Source of the DNA: JBBDMW01 sp040878005
Lineage (GTDB): Bacteria; Chloroflexota; Dehalococcoidia; Lucifugimonadales; Lucifugimonadaceae
Direction: 5' to 3'
NCBI GenBank assembly: GCA_040878005.1
Contig: JBBDMW010000053.1
Coordinates: 1 to 59,761 of the forward strand
DNA length: 59,761 nt
Shown: positions 18,154 through 26,787 of the stretch, piece by piece
Position numbering within the stretch: the first letter of the stretch is position 1
Layout: the number at the start of each line of letters is the position of its first letter
The notes under the pieces: generated by a model
Databases searched by the model: none
The model's input: only the letters and a program-made list of their open reading frames with translations
Told to the model about the DNA's origin: nothing
Translations under genes and position numbers: made by a program

Positions 18154-19203
18154 TCATGAAGCGCCATTGCGATCTAGCTGGCGGACGATCTCTTCAAGAA
18201 CTGTGACAGTTTCGGCCGCTGATTCTGCGGAGACTGGCGGGGGCAGGTCTTCCTTCACCGATCGTGCGAACTCTTCAATGATGCGTTCGTGGCCGCTTTT
18301 GAACCTGCCGGCCTTGATATTGAGGGTATTGGATGCGAGTTGCCTGATCTTTCCAAAGGACTCGTTGACGACTGATAGCCCCACGGTGGCATGGCCCCGG
18401 TTTCTGCGTGAGTAACGGGTCATGATCATTGCCTGCAGGTCAACCTTGACCTTGCCAGTCGTTCCCCAGATCTCGAGGTCTCCGGACCAGTGATCAGAGT
18501 TGTGTACGACCCGTATGGAACTTGACCCCTTCTCGCCCACAAGCTCAACGGTGAAATCGTCGGCGCTTGCCCAGTCAAAATTGGACATCTTGCGGCTGTG
18601 GGCGAATACCTGCTTCACCTTTCCAATGAATGGCAGTGAGAGATACACGATGTGCGGGCCTGTCTCTCCTATCAGCCCGCCGGGCAACTGGTGGACCCAG
18701 GTGTCCTTCGCCAGGTATTCATCTGTGGGGTTGGCAATGAGGAGGCGCATGCCGCGAAATTCGCCGAGGGTCCCGTTACGGACGAGCTCCAATGCCCGGA
18801 GGACGGGCGGATAGTGGAGCATGTTGTGAATTACGGAGAGTTTTACCTTGTTGTTGGCGGCGCACTCCACAAGTTGATTGCATTCGGCGGAGGTGATCGC
18901 CATGGGCTTCTCCATCAGGACATGGCAGCCTCGCTCCATGGCGATGGTGGCCATGGACGCATGGGTTTTCGGCGGAGTGCAGAGATCGATTATGTCCAGA
19001 TCCGCCTTCTCAATCATTTCTGCGAGATCCGAATACCCGGCGGAAGCATTAAATTGGCGCACAGCTTTGTCTACAGCGTCCCCACTGACATCGCACACCC
19101 CGGCCAGTTCAACGTCATTCAGCCTCGCCCACACGGGCAGGTGGCGGCCCGTGGCTATGAATCCGAGGCCAGCGACGCCAACCCGCAGTTTTCGCGATAT
19201 CAA
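18154..19203 (-). CDS. Gfo/Idh/MocA family oxidoreductase (1)
   Basis: NAD(P)-dependent sugar oxidoreductase. N-terminal Rossmann motif GVAGLGFIATGRH, then CTPPKTHASMA and the family's VLMEKPMAITSAEC (Glu-Lys-Pro, with the catalytic Lys) near residue 95; the C-terminal alpha/beta domain is complete. 349 aa. TTG start at 19203, with GGGAGA six bases upstream. It lies 34 bp upstream of the epimerase gene in the same direction, so the two probably act on related nucleotide sugars. The substrate is unknown; this protein is not closely similar by eye to the other three family members in the locus. Confidence 0.88.
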   Translation of the reverse strand: MISRKLRVGVAGLGFIATGRHLPVWARLNDVELAGVCDVSGDAVDKAVRQFNASAGYSDLAEMIEKADLDIIDLCTPPKTHASMATIAMERGCHVLMEKPMAITSAECNQLVECAANNKVKLSVIHNMLHYPPVLRALELVRNGTLGEFRGMRLLIANPTDEYLAKDTWVHQLPGGLIGETGPHIVYLSLPFIGKVKQVFAHSRKMSNFDWASADDFTVELVGEKGSSSIRVVHNSDHWSGDLEIWGTTGKVKVDLQAMIMTRYSRRNRGHATVGLSVVNESFGKIRQLASNTLNIKAGRFKSGHERIIEEFARSVKEDLPPPVSAESAAETVTVLEEIVRQLDRNGAS

Positions 19204-19280
19204 ACGTTATCTCCCAAACCAGTTGCGGCAATATAGGGGTTAATCAGTGGCAACCGGTTGCGTTGATTGTTTTGGAGCCA

Positions 19281-19301
19281 GCCGGCGTGGCGGAATGGGC
19301 A
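19281..19301 (+). other. tRNA-Leu 5'-end-like remnant
   Basis: Twenty-one bases (GCCGGCGTGGCGGAATGGGCA) read like the acceptor strand and D-arm of a bacterial tRNA-Leu. The similarity ends abruptly and no anticodon arm, T-arm or 3' acceptor strand follows, so this is not a functional tRNA. It lies in the 194-bp gap between the first two-gene unit and the glycosyltransferase block of the polysaccharide locus. Could be a relic of insertion at a tRNA gene, or chance. Confidence 0.3.
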
Positions 19302-19397
19302 AAAATCCGAGTCAAAATGAGGCAGAGAATTCAAAATCCCTGGTTATGCATTGTAGCCATTGGGCGATGGAGACTGATGCAGATATACGAACCTGAA

Positions 19398-20426
19398 TCA
19401 ATGATTCTGGCGAGTTTTGAGAGCTAATTTATACACGCTCATAATTTGTTCCGCCGTCCGGTCAGTACTGACAGATTTGGCAGCAGCCCTTCCGTTGGAA
19501 GCGACCCTCTCAGCCATGACCGCTGCGAGTGCCTCGCCGAGGTCCTGGGGGTTCCTGGTGACTATGTAGGATGGGTGTACGCCGTCCAGTCGCTCCCTGA
19601 CATCTCCCACGTCAACTGATACAACCGGAAGGTTGCAGGCCATGGCTTCCTGCACCACAGTCGGAGAGCCTTCCCAATCGCTGGTCAGGAGCAGGCAGTC
19701 AGCGGCGTTCATGAACGTTGGCACCAGAGCCGGGTCTGCCGTACCGTCCAGGACCTCCAGCCGGACTTTGCCGCACATTGCTGATGCATGCTCAACGGCT
19801 GAACGTGCCAGGTCCAGGCGCTTGACCCGAGGGTTACGGCCGTTGAATAGCACGATGCGTTCGCCTGGCGACCAGCCGAGCTCTGCGCGTGCGGCATCTT
19901 TTGGCCGCGGCTTGAATATGGCCGTGTCGACTCCTGATGGGATGACGGATGCGCGCCCTTTTCCCCACCATAGCCGCGTCTTTAACTGTGGACTCACGCA
20001 AATTATCCGAGTCGTCTTCAGTGCGGCCATGCGGGAGAGTGCTTTGCCGAGGGCGGAGATCAGCCGGGACCTGCTGGCAGCGGGGTTGAGGTCGCTGCCG
20101 CGATAGGTGGTCACCACCGGCCTGTTGGTGGCAAGGACGGTCAGAAGGGCTGTCATGGTTCCGTACTGGGCATGAACCAGGTGAGGGTTGAATGTGCTGA
20201 TCTCCCGCCGCAGTCTGCGCCATTCCCTCGCCAGGGTCTTTGGCTCGGTGCGGGAAGATAGATAAAAAGTACGGCTGTTTACCCCCATACGCTGCAGCGC
20301 TTCCACCTCTCTCCTGGCGAAGATCATCGATGCGCCATCGGCACTTCCGGGTATTACAAACATGACCCGTAGTCCACCGGCCGCTGATTGCACAGGGGGG
20401 GCGGTTGCTTTTGATGAATAGGTCAC
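19398..20426 (-). CDS. Glycosyltransferase family 4
   Basis: Retaining GT-B glycosyltransferase predicted to add a sugar from a nucleotide donor to the growing glycan at the cytoplasmic side of the membrane. Visible: the N-terminal acceptor domain with LVHAQYGT near residue 85, the C-terminal donor domain with ERIVLFNGRNPRVKR, and the EX7E-type motif EGSPTVVQEAM near residue 260. 342 aa. GTG start at 20426; a later start near MFVIPG (residue 21) is also possible. It follows the GT2 genes by about 50 bp in a single minus-strand series. Confidence 0.9.
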   Translation of the reverse strand: MTYSSKATAPPVQSAAGGLRVMFVIPGSADGASMIFARREVEALQRMGVNSRTFYLSSRTEPKTLAREWRRLRREISTFNPHLVHAQYGTMTALLTVLATNRPVVTTYRGSDLNPAASRSRLISALGKALSRMAALKTTRIICVSPQLKTRLWWGKGRASVIPSGVDTAIFKPRPKDAARAELGWSPGERIVLFNGRNPRVKRLDLARSAVEHASAMCGKVRLEVLDGTADPALVPTFMNAADCLLLTSDWEGSPTVVQEAMACNLPVVSVDVGDVRERLDGVHPSYIVTRNPQDLGEALAAVMAERVASNGRAAAKSVSTDRTAEQIMSVYKLALKTRQNH

Positions 20427-20475
20427 CTGTGTTTCAAACTCCCGGGCACGGCGAGGATGCTTGCCATGGTTCGGT

Positions 20476-21252
20476 TCAGGCTTCCCAATTCATGTTGTCT
20501 TTCGAGCGTGGCCGACGGATCCACTGGTCTACCTTGTGTACCTGTCTTAGCATCGAGGGCAGACAGCCCATCCTGAGGCCGTTGGCTCTCCATGCCCGCA
20601 GGGTTTCCAGGTTGCTCCTCAAGTGATTCTTGATGGAGGCGTCGCTCTGTCCGCCCGTAGCCATTCGGACCATGACCATAGCCAAGTATTTTGCCTGGAT
20701 CTTGTTTATGAAAAACAGGCGGAGCATGAGTTCATAGTCGGCCGCCAGCGGATACCGCGTATCGAACGTTCCATAGCGTTCGTATACGTGTCTTCGCAGG
20801 AACAACGTGGGGTGCGGCGGCATCCACCCCATGTAGAACTTGGCTTTGCGCATGTGCCCGCTGTCCCAGTAACGCACCACTTCATCATCGGCGCTCACAT
20901 AAAGCAAGTTGCCATAGCAGGCATCGATCGACGGGTCCTTGAATGCTGTTACCACTGACTGCAGTACGTGGGGACCGGCGTACCGGTCATCAGAGTTCAG
21001 TATGCCGACGATGTCACCGGATGCCAGCGCAATTCCCTTGTTCATGGCATCGTACGCGCCGTCATCCGGTTCACTGATGAACGTGGCGATGGAGTTCTTG
21101 TACTCGTCGATGATCCTGTGAGTTTGGTCCGTGGAGCATCCATCGACAACTATCAGTTCCAGATCGCAGGTAAGCTCTTGAGAGAGGATCGAATCCAGCG
21201 CCTTTGCGACCCTGGGGTCGTTATAAACAGGCACAACTATCGTCAGTTTCAT
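20476..21252 (-). CDS. Glycosyltransferase family 2 (a)
   Basis: Inverting GT-A glycosyltransferase. KLTIVVPVYND opens the protein, then DGCSTDQTHRIID, a DDGAYDAMNKGIALASGD stretch and the metal-binding NSDDRY (DxD-type) near residue 85. The later PPHPTLFLRRHVYERYGTFD and AADYELMLRLF match the WcaA/family-2 type that often makes O-antigen. I choose ATG 21252 because the fold starts there and AGGG stands six bases upstream; ATG 21288 would overlap the neighbouring gene by 11 bp. About 258 aa. Similar to the next gene, perhaps a duplication with changed specificity. Confidence 0.9.
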   Translation of the reverse strand: MKLTIVVPVYNDPRVAKALDSILSQELTCDLELIVVDGCSTDQTHRIIDEYKNSIATFISEPDDGAYDAMNKGIALASGDIVGILNSDDRYAGPHVLQSVVTAFKDPSIDACYGNLLYVSADDEVVRYWDSGHMRKAKFYMGWMPPHPTLFLRRHVYERYGTFDTRYPLAADYELMLRLFFINKIQAKYLAMVMVRMATGGQSDASIKNHLRSNLETLRAWRANGLRMGCLPSMLRQVHKVDQWIRRPRSKDNMNWEA

Positions 21253-21277
21253 GTCACGCCCTGCAGGCGGCATGTGC

Positions 21278-22060
21278 TCAACTTTCATGCCTGGAATGTG
21301 TCAGGCGGTAGCGGAGGTAGCGAAGGTAATTGTCAGGATTCACGGCATAGTAGAGGACGTTGTTCAGCATATAGCGGTAGTCACGCCGGCTGATTCCGTA
21401 CCGTGAATGTACTGCTTCTCTCTCTTGAGACATGTTGTCAGCGAGGGTGTAAGAAACGGCATCGCCCCGCACCATGAAAGTGGCGAGTGGCTGGCGAATC
21501 AACTTGCCGTTCAGGTTATGAGCTATGAGCCTCCTGAAGAAATCAGCGTCGCCAACGTTTTTCATTTCACTGTCGAAGAAGCCCACGCTGTCATGAATTC
21601 TGCGCCTCCAGAAGCATGCAGGCTGTGCGAAGGTGATGCGTCCATTGCGGGTGAGCGGTGAGATGAATGGCAGGGCGCGGAAAGTGCAAATTGGCTCTTC
21701 AGTCTCTGTGGTGTACGTGCAGTAGCCATAGAGGAAATCGAGTTCGGGGTCTTGCTCAAACTCGCGGCAGACGACCTCAAGGGTGTTCCTGTAGTACCGG
21801 TCGTCCGCATTGAGATAGGCGACGATCTCGCCATTGGCCATCTGGAGGCCCTTGTTGATCGCGTCATACATGCCGTTGTCCGGCTCGCTTATCCAGCGGA
21901 CGCTGGGATAGCGGCGGAGGAGGTCAACGGTATTGTCCGTTGATTCCCCGTCCACAACAATGTGCTCTACAGCGGGGTGCGTCTGCTCCAGCAGGCACTT
22001 GATGGTGCCCTCCAGGTAGTGACCGGTGTTGAACGTGGGCGTGATGATGGAGGCCAGCAT
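21278..22060 (-). CDS. Glycosyltransferase family 2 (b)
   Basis: Inverting glycosyltransferase of the same subgroup as its downstream neighbour: ASIITPTFNTGHYLEG at the start, DGESTDNTVDLLRRY, DNGMYDAINKGLQMANGE and the DxD-type NADDRYY near residue 83, then GDADFFRRLI in the acceptor region. 260 aa. Its ATG abuts the TGA of the FkbM methyltransferase gene, with no bases between, which implies translational coupling. The two family-2 enzymes share the order of motifs, so they are probably paralogues. Confidence 0.9.
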   Translation of the reverse strand: MLASIITPTFNTGHYLEGTIKCLLEQTHPAVEHIVVDGESTDNTVDLLRRYPSVRWISEPDNGMYDAINKGLQMANGEIVAYLNADDRYYRNTLEVVCREFEQDPELDFLYGYCTYTTETEEPICTFRALPFISPLTRNGRITFAQPACFWRRRIHDSVGFFDSEMKNVGDADFFRRLIAHNLNGKLIRQPLATFMVRGDAVSYTLADNMSQEREAVHSRYGISRRDYRYMLNNVLYYAVNPDNYLRYLRYRLTHSRHES

Positions 22061-23089
22061 TCAGGCGTTGTTCCGCTCGTGAGCATTGTGATCGTCAATG
22101 CCATTTGGCGCCGGGCCTTCAAGGAACGCTGCCCTGACCCAGTCTGTACTGCAAATGAGGTCGATGGCATGTTCATTTGAAATGCCGTTGTACAGCGCCC
22201 GGTCTGAGCTCTTGAATACAGCCTCAATGTTGGCCGGGCCGTATCCACGCTCTGCGTAGGCCTGGCTTCCCCCGCGGGAGTCATGGCCGTCTGAGGCCAG
22301 CCACTTCACCCTGTAGCCTGCGCCGAACAGACCTTCCAGGGGGCGCCGCATGTCATGCTTCTCGGCGTCGTACCGGGGGCGGTGTGTCTCAAACAGTATG
22401 GCGGGCTTGAATGGCAGGTCCGCGAGGGCGGGGATGAGCCCCTGGAACACCTCCACCTCGTACCCTTCGATGTCCATGCGGATGAGGTCGAACTGCCGCC
22501 CCTCGCGGGCGAAGTCCCCAATGGTCGTCACCGGAATGTCCACAGGCTTGCCATCGCGGAGGGTCTGCCTGCTTGGCCCGACGTACTCGACTGGGTGGAA
22601 GGTGTGCCGGTTTGACATTACCGACATGTACATCTGCTCAGTGCCCGTGACGTTTGAGAAGCCCAGGTTGAACGTTTCTACATGGTCATCAAGGCCGTTC
22701 AGGCGCAGGTTGACCTTCAGCAGGTCAAAGTTGGAGGGCACAGGCTCCGCTGCGTAAACCATGCCAGAGGGACCAACGAGCCTGCCCATCATTACGGAGT
22801 AGTAGCCGATGTTCGCTCCGCAGTCGAGCACTCTCATTCCTGGGCGCAGGTAGCGTTCCAGCATGTAGATGTGCTCTTCCTCCCGGGAATCACTGAGAAA
22901 CAGCTCTTTGCTTATACCGGCATCGTCCAGATCCAGGATCAGACGAAAGTCCCGGACCTGCCGCTCAAGGTAGCGCACATCGAACACCCGGCGTTGCATA
23001 CGCCACTGCAATTGATGGAGCGACCAATTGGCGAAGCCGTAGGGCCCGTACCGGGTGAAGTTCTGTCTTATTTTGGTGAGCATGTTCAA
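22061..23089 (-). CDS. FkbM family methyltransferase
   Basis: S-adenosylmethionine-dependent methyltransferase, predicted to O-methylate a sugar of the glycan. Class I motif VLDCGANIGYYSVMMG near residue 85 (SAM binding), DLIRMDIEGYEVEVFQG near residue 200, the FkbM signature with acidic residues, and a C-terminal PAILFETHRPR stretch. 342 aa, longer than the minimal domain because of about 65 residues at the N-terminus that fit no family I know. It is directly coupled to the glycosyltransferase gene that follows. Confidence 0.88.
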   Translation of the reverse strand: MNMLTKIRQNFTRYGPYGFANWSLHQLQWRMQRRVFDVRYLERQVRDFRLILDLDDAGISKELFLSDSREEEHIYMLERYLRPGMRVLDCGANIGYYSVMMGRLVGPSGMVYAAEPVPSNFDLLKVNLRLNGLDDHVETFNLGFSNVTGTEQMYMSVMSNRHTFHPVEYVGPSRQTLRDGKPVDIPVTTIGDFAREGRQFDLIRMDIEGYEVEVFQGLIPALADLPFKPAILFETHRPRYDAEKHDMRRPLEGLFGAGYRVKWLASDGHDSRGGSQAYAERGYGPANIEAVFKSSDRALYNGISNEHAIDLICSTDWVRAAFLEGPAPNGIDDHNAHERNNA

Positions 23090-23126
23090 AGGTGTTGAGC
23101 AGTGATGATGATTGTTTACTTGACAG

Positions 23127-24410
23127 CTAGTGCTGTGGTGTTGCGGTTGTTGACGTACCTGTAAGACCCCTGCCCATGAGGTAACCGGCGCATGCCAATA
23201 TCAAGCCCCAGGCAGGGCCGGTATTCAAGAAGGTCTGGAAAGGCGACGCGGCTGCAGCGACGAGCAGTATGATTCCGCAGACAATGGCGCGGCGGTCATT
23301 GGTTTTGAGTGTGTCCCGCGCTATTAAAACGGCTCCTGCGATCAACGACACGAGTAATAAAAAGCCGCCTTTCAATAGAATATTCATTATCCCGTTATGT
23401 AACACCCCACTTCGCCCTGTTGAAGCGACATCGAATGATACCGGCACGTCAACGCCAATGCCACGACCAAAGGCCAGTGCTGCCACAGAGGTGTCTTTCA
23501 TGACGACATCGACTTCATCAGTCCAGCGCTGATTGCCAACCACAGCCTGGATGACTCCGCCTTGATGTGTGAAGCGGTTCTGGAGATGCGCTGCAGCGAA
23601 CGTGATTGATCCCAAAGCGTCGCGGTTGATCAACGTCGCTCCACCGATAACGATTGTTCCGACGATGATCCCAGCGGCCCCGGTCATCAGTACACCCTTG
23701 CGGGTGACGGTGTTTAGGAATAGTCCTGTGACGAGTCCACCAATAATTAGCAAGCCCACGATGACGAACGGCATCCGCTTCGTGAACAGCAAAGCGAGTA
23801 GCAGATACAGTCCCACACCGCTGGCGGCCAGCAGTCGTCTCGGCAAAATGCCTAAGGCAGCAGTCAGCAAGAAATACTGCCATGCATACATGGCATTCCA
23901 CGTTCGGTAAAGGCTTGTCCAAATTATCGAATCACGATCCAGCGCTGCTCGATGGGCGTAAAGCTCAAATAGTGCTATGAGCGTCACCAGTCCGAAGTGG
24001 GCCACGAACATACGGTCAAGGAAGGGCCAGTTACTCCTGCGGACTCCTATAAAAATCGCGCTGAGATAGGTGAGTGCAAACAAGTCACGTGAGAGTGGGT
24101 ACATGCCATGTCGTTGGATCACGCCCGACACAAGCAGCATGAACCCCAGGAACCCTATCCAAATAAGCCATGCCTGGTAGGCTGGCCGCAGTTCGCGGAG
24201 CCGGCCGGAGACCAGGCTCAGCAGGAGTGACATGCCCAGCAGCAGAAATGACAGGTACTCCAGCGGCTGAATAACCGCAACTTCCACGGCTGCCAGCATG
24301 TCGTAAATAAGCTTGCCGTTGAAGCCCGCGATAAACAGGGCAAACGGAACGTCAGTCTTGGATAGGACTGCCGACTGGTAATTGATGCGGCTGGTCAAAG
24401 TGTTATGCAT
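23127..24410 (-). CDS. O-antigen polymerase/ligase-like membrane protein
   Basis: A very hydrophobic protein of 427 aa with about 11-12 membrane segments and a large extracytoplasmic loop between roughly residues 270 and 350 (from RDALGSITF to SVSFD-like positions). That layout, with its place between Wzx-like and glycosyltransferase genes, points to a Wzy polymerase or an O-antigen ligase. These families share little sequence, so the two cannot be told apart here. It is 37 bp upstream of the FkbM gene and 16 bp downstream of the flippase gene. Confidence 0.72.
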   Translation of the reverse strand: MHNTLTSRINYQSAVLSKTDVPFALFIAGFNGKLIYDMLAAVEVAVIQPLEYLSFLLLGMSLLLSLVSGRLRELRPAYQAWLIWIGFLGFMLLVSGVIQRHGMYPLSRDLFALTYLSAIFIGVRRSNWPFLDRMFVAHFGLVTLIALFELYAHRAALDRDSIIWTSLYRTWNAMYAWQYFLLTAALGILPRRLLAASGVGLYLLLALLFTKRMPFVIVGLLIIGGLVTGLFLNTVTRKGVLMTGAAGIIVGTIVIGGATLINRDALGSITFAAAHLQNRFTHQGGVIQAVVGNQRWTDEVDVVMKDTSVAALAFGRGIGVDVPVSFDVASTGRSGVLHNGIMNILLKGGFLLLVSLIAGAVLIARDTLKTNDRRAIVCGIILLVAAAASPFQTFLNTGPAWGLILACAGYLMGRGLTGTSTTATPQH

Positions 24411-24426
24411 GTCGTTGAGCTGTAGC

Positions 24427-25743
24427 CTAGCTGTAACGCCGCATTACGTAGTAGTTGAACCCCAGTCTAATCACAAAGTCCGTCGTGATGCTTCCCACGT
24501 TCACTACAGCGAACCACAGAATGTCGTTGGTGAACTGGATCAGTACTGCATATGCCAACAGGGTTATCACGGTACTGGTTACCTGGGCGTAAAGCATTAT
24601 GCGCTGCCTGTTGGCGGCGGATACGGCAAAGTTCGAGGTGCTCGCGGCCACCAGAACGGCCCCGATGTATAGAATCCTGAATGCAGGAAGGCTTTCAATG
24701 TATTGAGGCAGCCACATTCGTATGCCTGCTTCCCCCGCCAGGTAGACCACGGGCGCAGCTGCAAGGCCAATTACGATGATCGCTCCGCTGATTTTGAGCG
24801 ATTGACCAAACACCTTTCGAACTGATCCATGAGCCCCGTATTCAGTCAGCAGCTTTGGGCCTGCGTACTGGCTGACGATGCCGCTTGCCGCGATGCCGAG
24901 GGCCACCGGAATCCATGCCACCTGGTAGACGCCCACGACCTGCGCTGATGCCACCGCCAGCAGGAAAAGCTTCTCTACGCTCAACTGGACGGAGCGGAGA
25001 ACGCCGGCCAGCATGACCGGCATGCCGATTCCAACGAGGTAACGGATATCGGCCAATCGCACGTCACTGTAGTTCAATGGGCGAAGGCGAACGACTGTGC
25101 CCACGGCGAACGTCGCCAGTTCGACTGCCACGAAGACCCACAGGAGCGCGACGAAGCCGAAGTAGTATGCGGCCACGGTGCCGGCTGCGGCGGTAACAAC
25201 CCTCTGGGCGATCATTGCGACCGGGAAACCAACCACGTCCCGCTCAGAACGCATGCGCAACAGGACGAAGCCGCCAAATGACCTTGATGCGGTCAGCACG
25301 CCGGCCATGGCAGCCGCCGTTTGCAGGCCTGGGTTGGAGAAGTCAGCCAGCAGGAAGACCGCAAGCAGGAACAGCGGCAGCATGGTGGCAGATGCCACCG
25401 CCAGCGCCACTGCGGTCTCGCCAGCCAGGCGGGTGGCGCGCTCGAAGTCCCTCGCTCCGATGGAAACGGGCAACTCCCGGGTCAGCCCGCTGAGGATGCC
25501 GAACTGGAACACCGCCCCGTATCCGGCGATGGTGAGCGCTATGCCGTAGTAACCAAAGCCCTCAGGGGATAGGACGCGCGCGAACAGCAGAGTCTGGAAG
25601 GTGCCCAGGGCGAGGGACACGCCCATGAGAAGGAGGTACAGGCCAATGCTGCGTTGGCCTGATGTTTCCCCGGAGCCTGGTTCATGGGTCCCGAAGCGCT
25701 TTCTGTTTGCCTGTACCGGGCGTACGCCATCGTCCTCAAACAC
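24427..25743 (-). CDS. Wzx-type polysaccharide flippase
   Basis: Integral membrane protein of the MATE-like/polysaccharide transporter superfamily, expected to flip lipid-linked oligosaccharide across the inner membrane. 438 aa with about 12 predicted membrane helices; the first conserved region, LLFARVLSPEGFGYYGIALTI, is characteristic (start of the first two helices). The N-terminal 32 residues are polar and unlike the family, so the true start may be later. Together with the Wzy-like protein it makes this a Wzx/Wzy-dependent polymer locus. Confidence 0.85.
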   Translation of the reverse strand: MFEDDGVRPVQANRKRFGTHEPGSGETSGQRSIGLYLLLMGVSLALGTFQTLLFARVLSPEGFGYYGIALTIAGYGAVFQFGILSGLTRELPVSIGARDFERATRLAGETAVALAVASATMLPLFLLAVFLLADFSNPGLQTAAAMAGVLTASRSFGGFVLLRMRSERDVVGFPVAMIAQRVVTAAAGTVAAYYFGFVALLWVFVAVELATFAVGTVVRLRPLNYSDVRLADIRYLVGIGMPVMLAGVLRSVQLSVEKLFLLAVASAQVVGVYQVAWIPVALGIAASGIVSQYAGPKLLTEYGAHGSVRKVFGQSLKISGAIIVIGLAAAPVVYLAGEAGIRMWLPQYIESLPAFRILYIGAVLVAASTSNFAVSAANRQRIMLYAQVTSTVITLLAYAVLIQFTNDILWFAVVNVGSITTDFVIRLGFNYYVMRRYS

Positions 25744-25775
25744 CCGTCAGGTTCGCCAAAGTGGATTCAGGTTGG

Positions 25776-26774
25776 TTACTGCTGTGGCGGGTACGTTTCT
25801 CCGGCCAATTTTTCTGCGAGTACCAACGCTGCGTAGGCATCTTCAAGACGGGCAGCGCGGCCACTGCCTTCACCGCGTATGAGCCCGGCGAATGTTTCTG
25901 CCTGCCTAACGTATCCAGGGTTGTATTCCAGGTCCACATCGTCCAGGTTGATGGTCCTTGATACCTTGGGGGCATAGGCGCTGATTGACCGGCCAGCAGT
26001 GGGTCCATGGACTTCCAATCCTTCATAGACCGTTGCGTATTCCAACGGCTTCAGTTCGAAACGGCGTCCCGGCCAGTCGAGGGTGATGCTGAAGTTGGAG
26101 GAAGCTTCCAAATTTGCAGTGAATTGGATGAGGCTGCCGTTTGGAGTGCTAAACGTTGATGCGATGCCTAGAAGAATTCCAGCAGCGTTCCTCAACCGAC
26201 TCGTCGCCTCAATTTGGAGTTCCCCAAATATATACCTCGCCATGTCTAGGCCATGCGCTGTGACCGAGGCGTAAAACCATTCAAGGTAGCCTGGATCGTC
26301 AGAAAGTTGGTCAGGTACACGAATACTCTGGGGGAAAACCATCTGACCTATGAATGGTGCTGCTCTTTCGACTTCGTTTTTTGCTTCCTCCGTGGTGCGG
26401 TAATAACGCCTGTTGTAGCCCACAATCACAGGCAATTCCCTGTTGGTGAACGGTAGGAGGTCAGCGGACCGGTAGCCTACAGGTTTCTCGACGAGAATCG
26501 GGGCATCTATGCTCAGTGCCTGGGTAAGAACATTGATCGTGTCTTTGACAGGTACACAAATCAACAATCCGTCCCATTTGCTCCTGTCATCCAACAGATC
26601 TGAAACGGCATCATAGGTAGACGGTATGTTGTGCTGATCGGCAAATGCCTGAATCCTGGGAGATTCTGGTCTGGCACAAACAGTTGTGATGTCATATCCG
26701 GCGGCTCGGAACGCAACGGCGTGAGAGTTCGCGTTGTGCCCGCAACCGATCATGGCCAGGCGAAGATTTTTCAT
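25776..26774 (-). CDS. Gfo/Idh/MocA family oxidoreductase (2)
   Basis: NAD(P)-dependent sugar oxidoreductase with a somewhat divergent Rossmann motif (LAMIGCGHNANSHAVAF), CVPVKDTINVLTQAL, and ILVEKPVGYRSADLL near residue 95. 332 aa. ATG start at 26774, with AGGAG about ten bases upstream. It is followed by 13 bp and then by another member of the same family upstream; the pair is adjacent but the two differ markedly in sequence, so they are unlikely to be a recent duplication. Base composition is lower in GC than the flanking genes. Confidence 0.86.
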   Translation of the reverse strand: MKNLRLAMIGCGHNANSHAVAFRAAGYDITTVCARPESPRIQAFADQHNIPSTYDAVSDLLDDRSKWDGLLICVPVKDTINVLTQALSIDAPILVEKPVGYRSADLLPFTNRELPVIVGYNRRYYRTTEEAKNEVERAAPFIGQMVFPQSIRVPDQLSDDPGYLEWFYASVTAHGLDMARYIFGELQIEATSRLRNAAGILLGIASTFSTPNGSLIQFTANLEASSNFSITLDWPGRRFELKPLEYATVYEGLEVHGPTAGRSISAYAPKVSRTINLDDVDLEYNPGYVRQAETFAGLIRGEGSGRAARLEDAYAALVLAEKLAGETYPPQQ

Positions 26775-26787
26775 GCGTTAGTGGCTC

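Noticed and set aside
19281..19370. A functional tRNA-Leu gene
   Set aside because: Only the first 21 bases fit; the anticodon arm, T-arm and 3' acceptor strand are missing.
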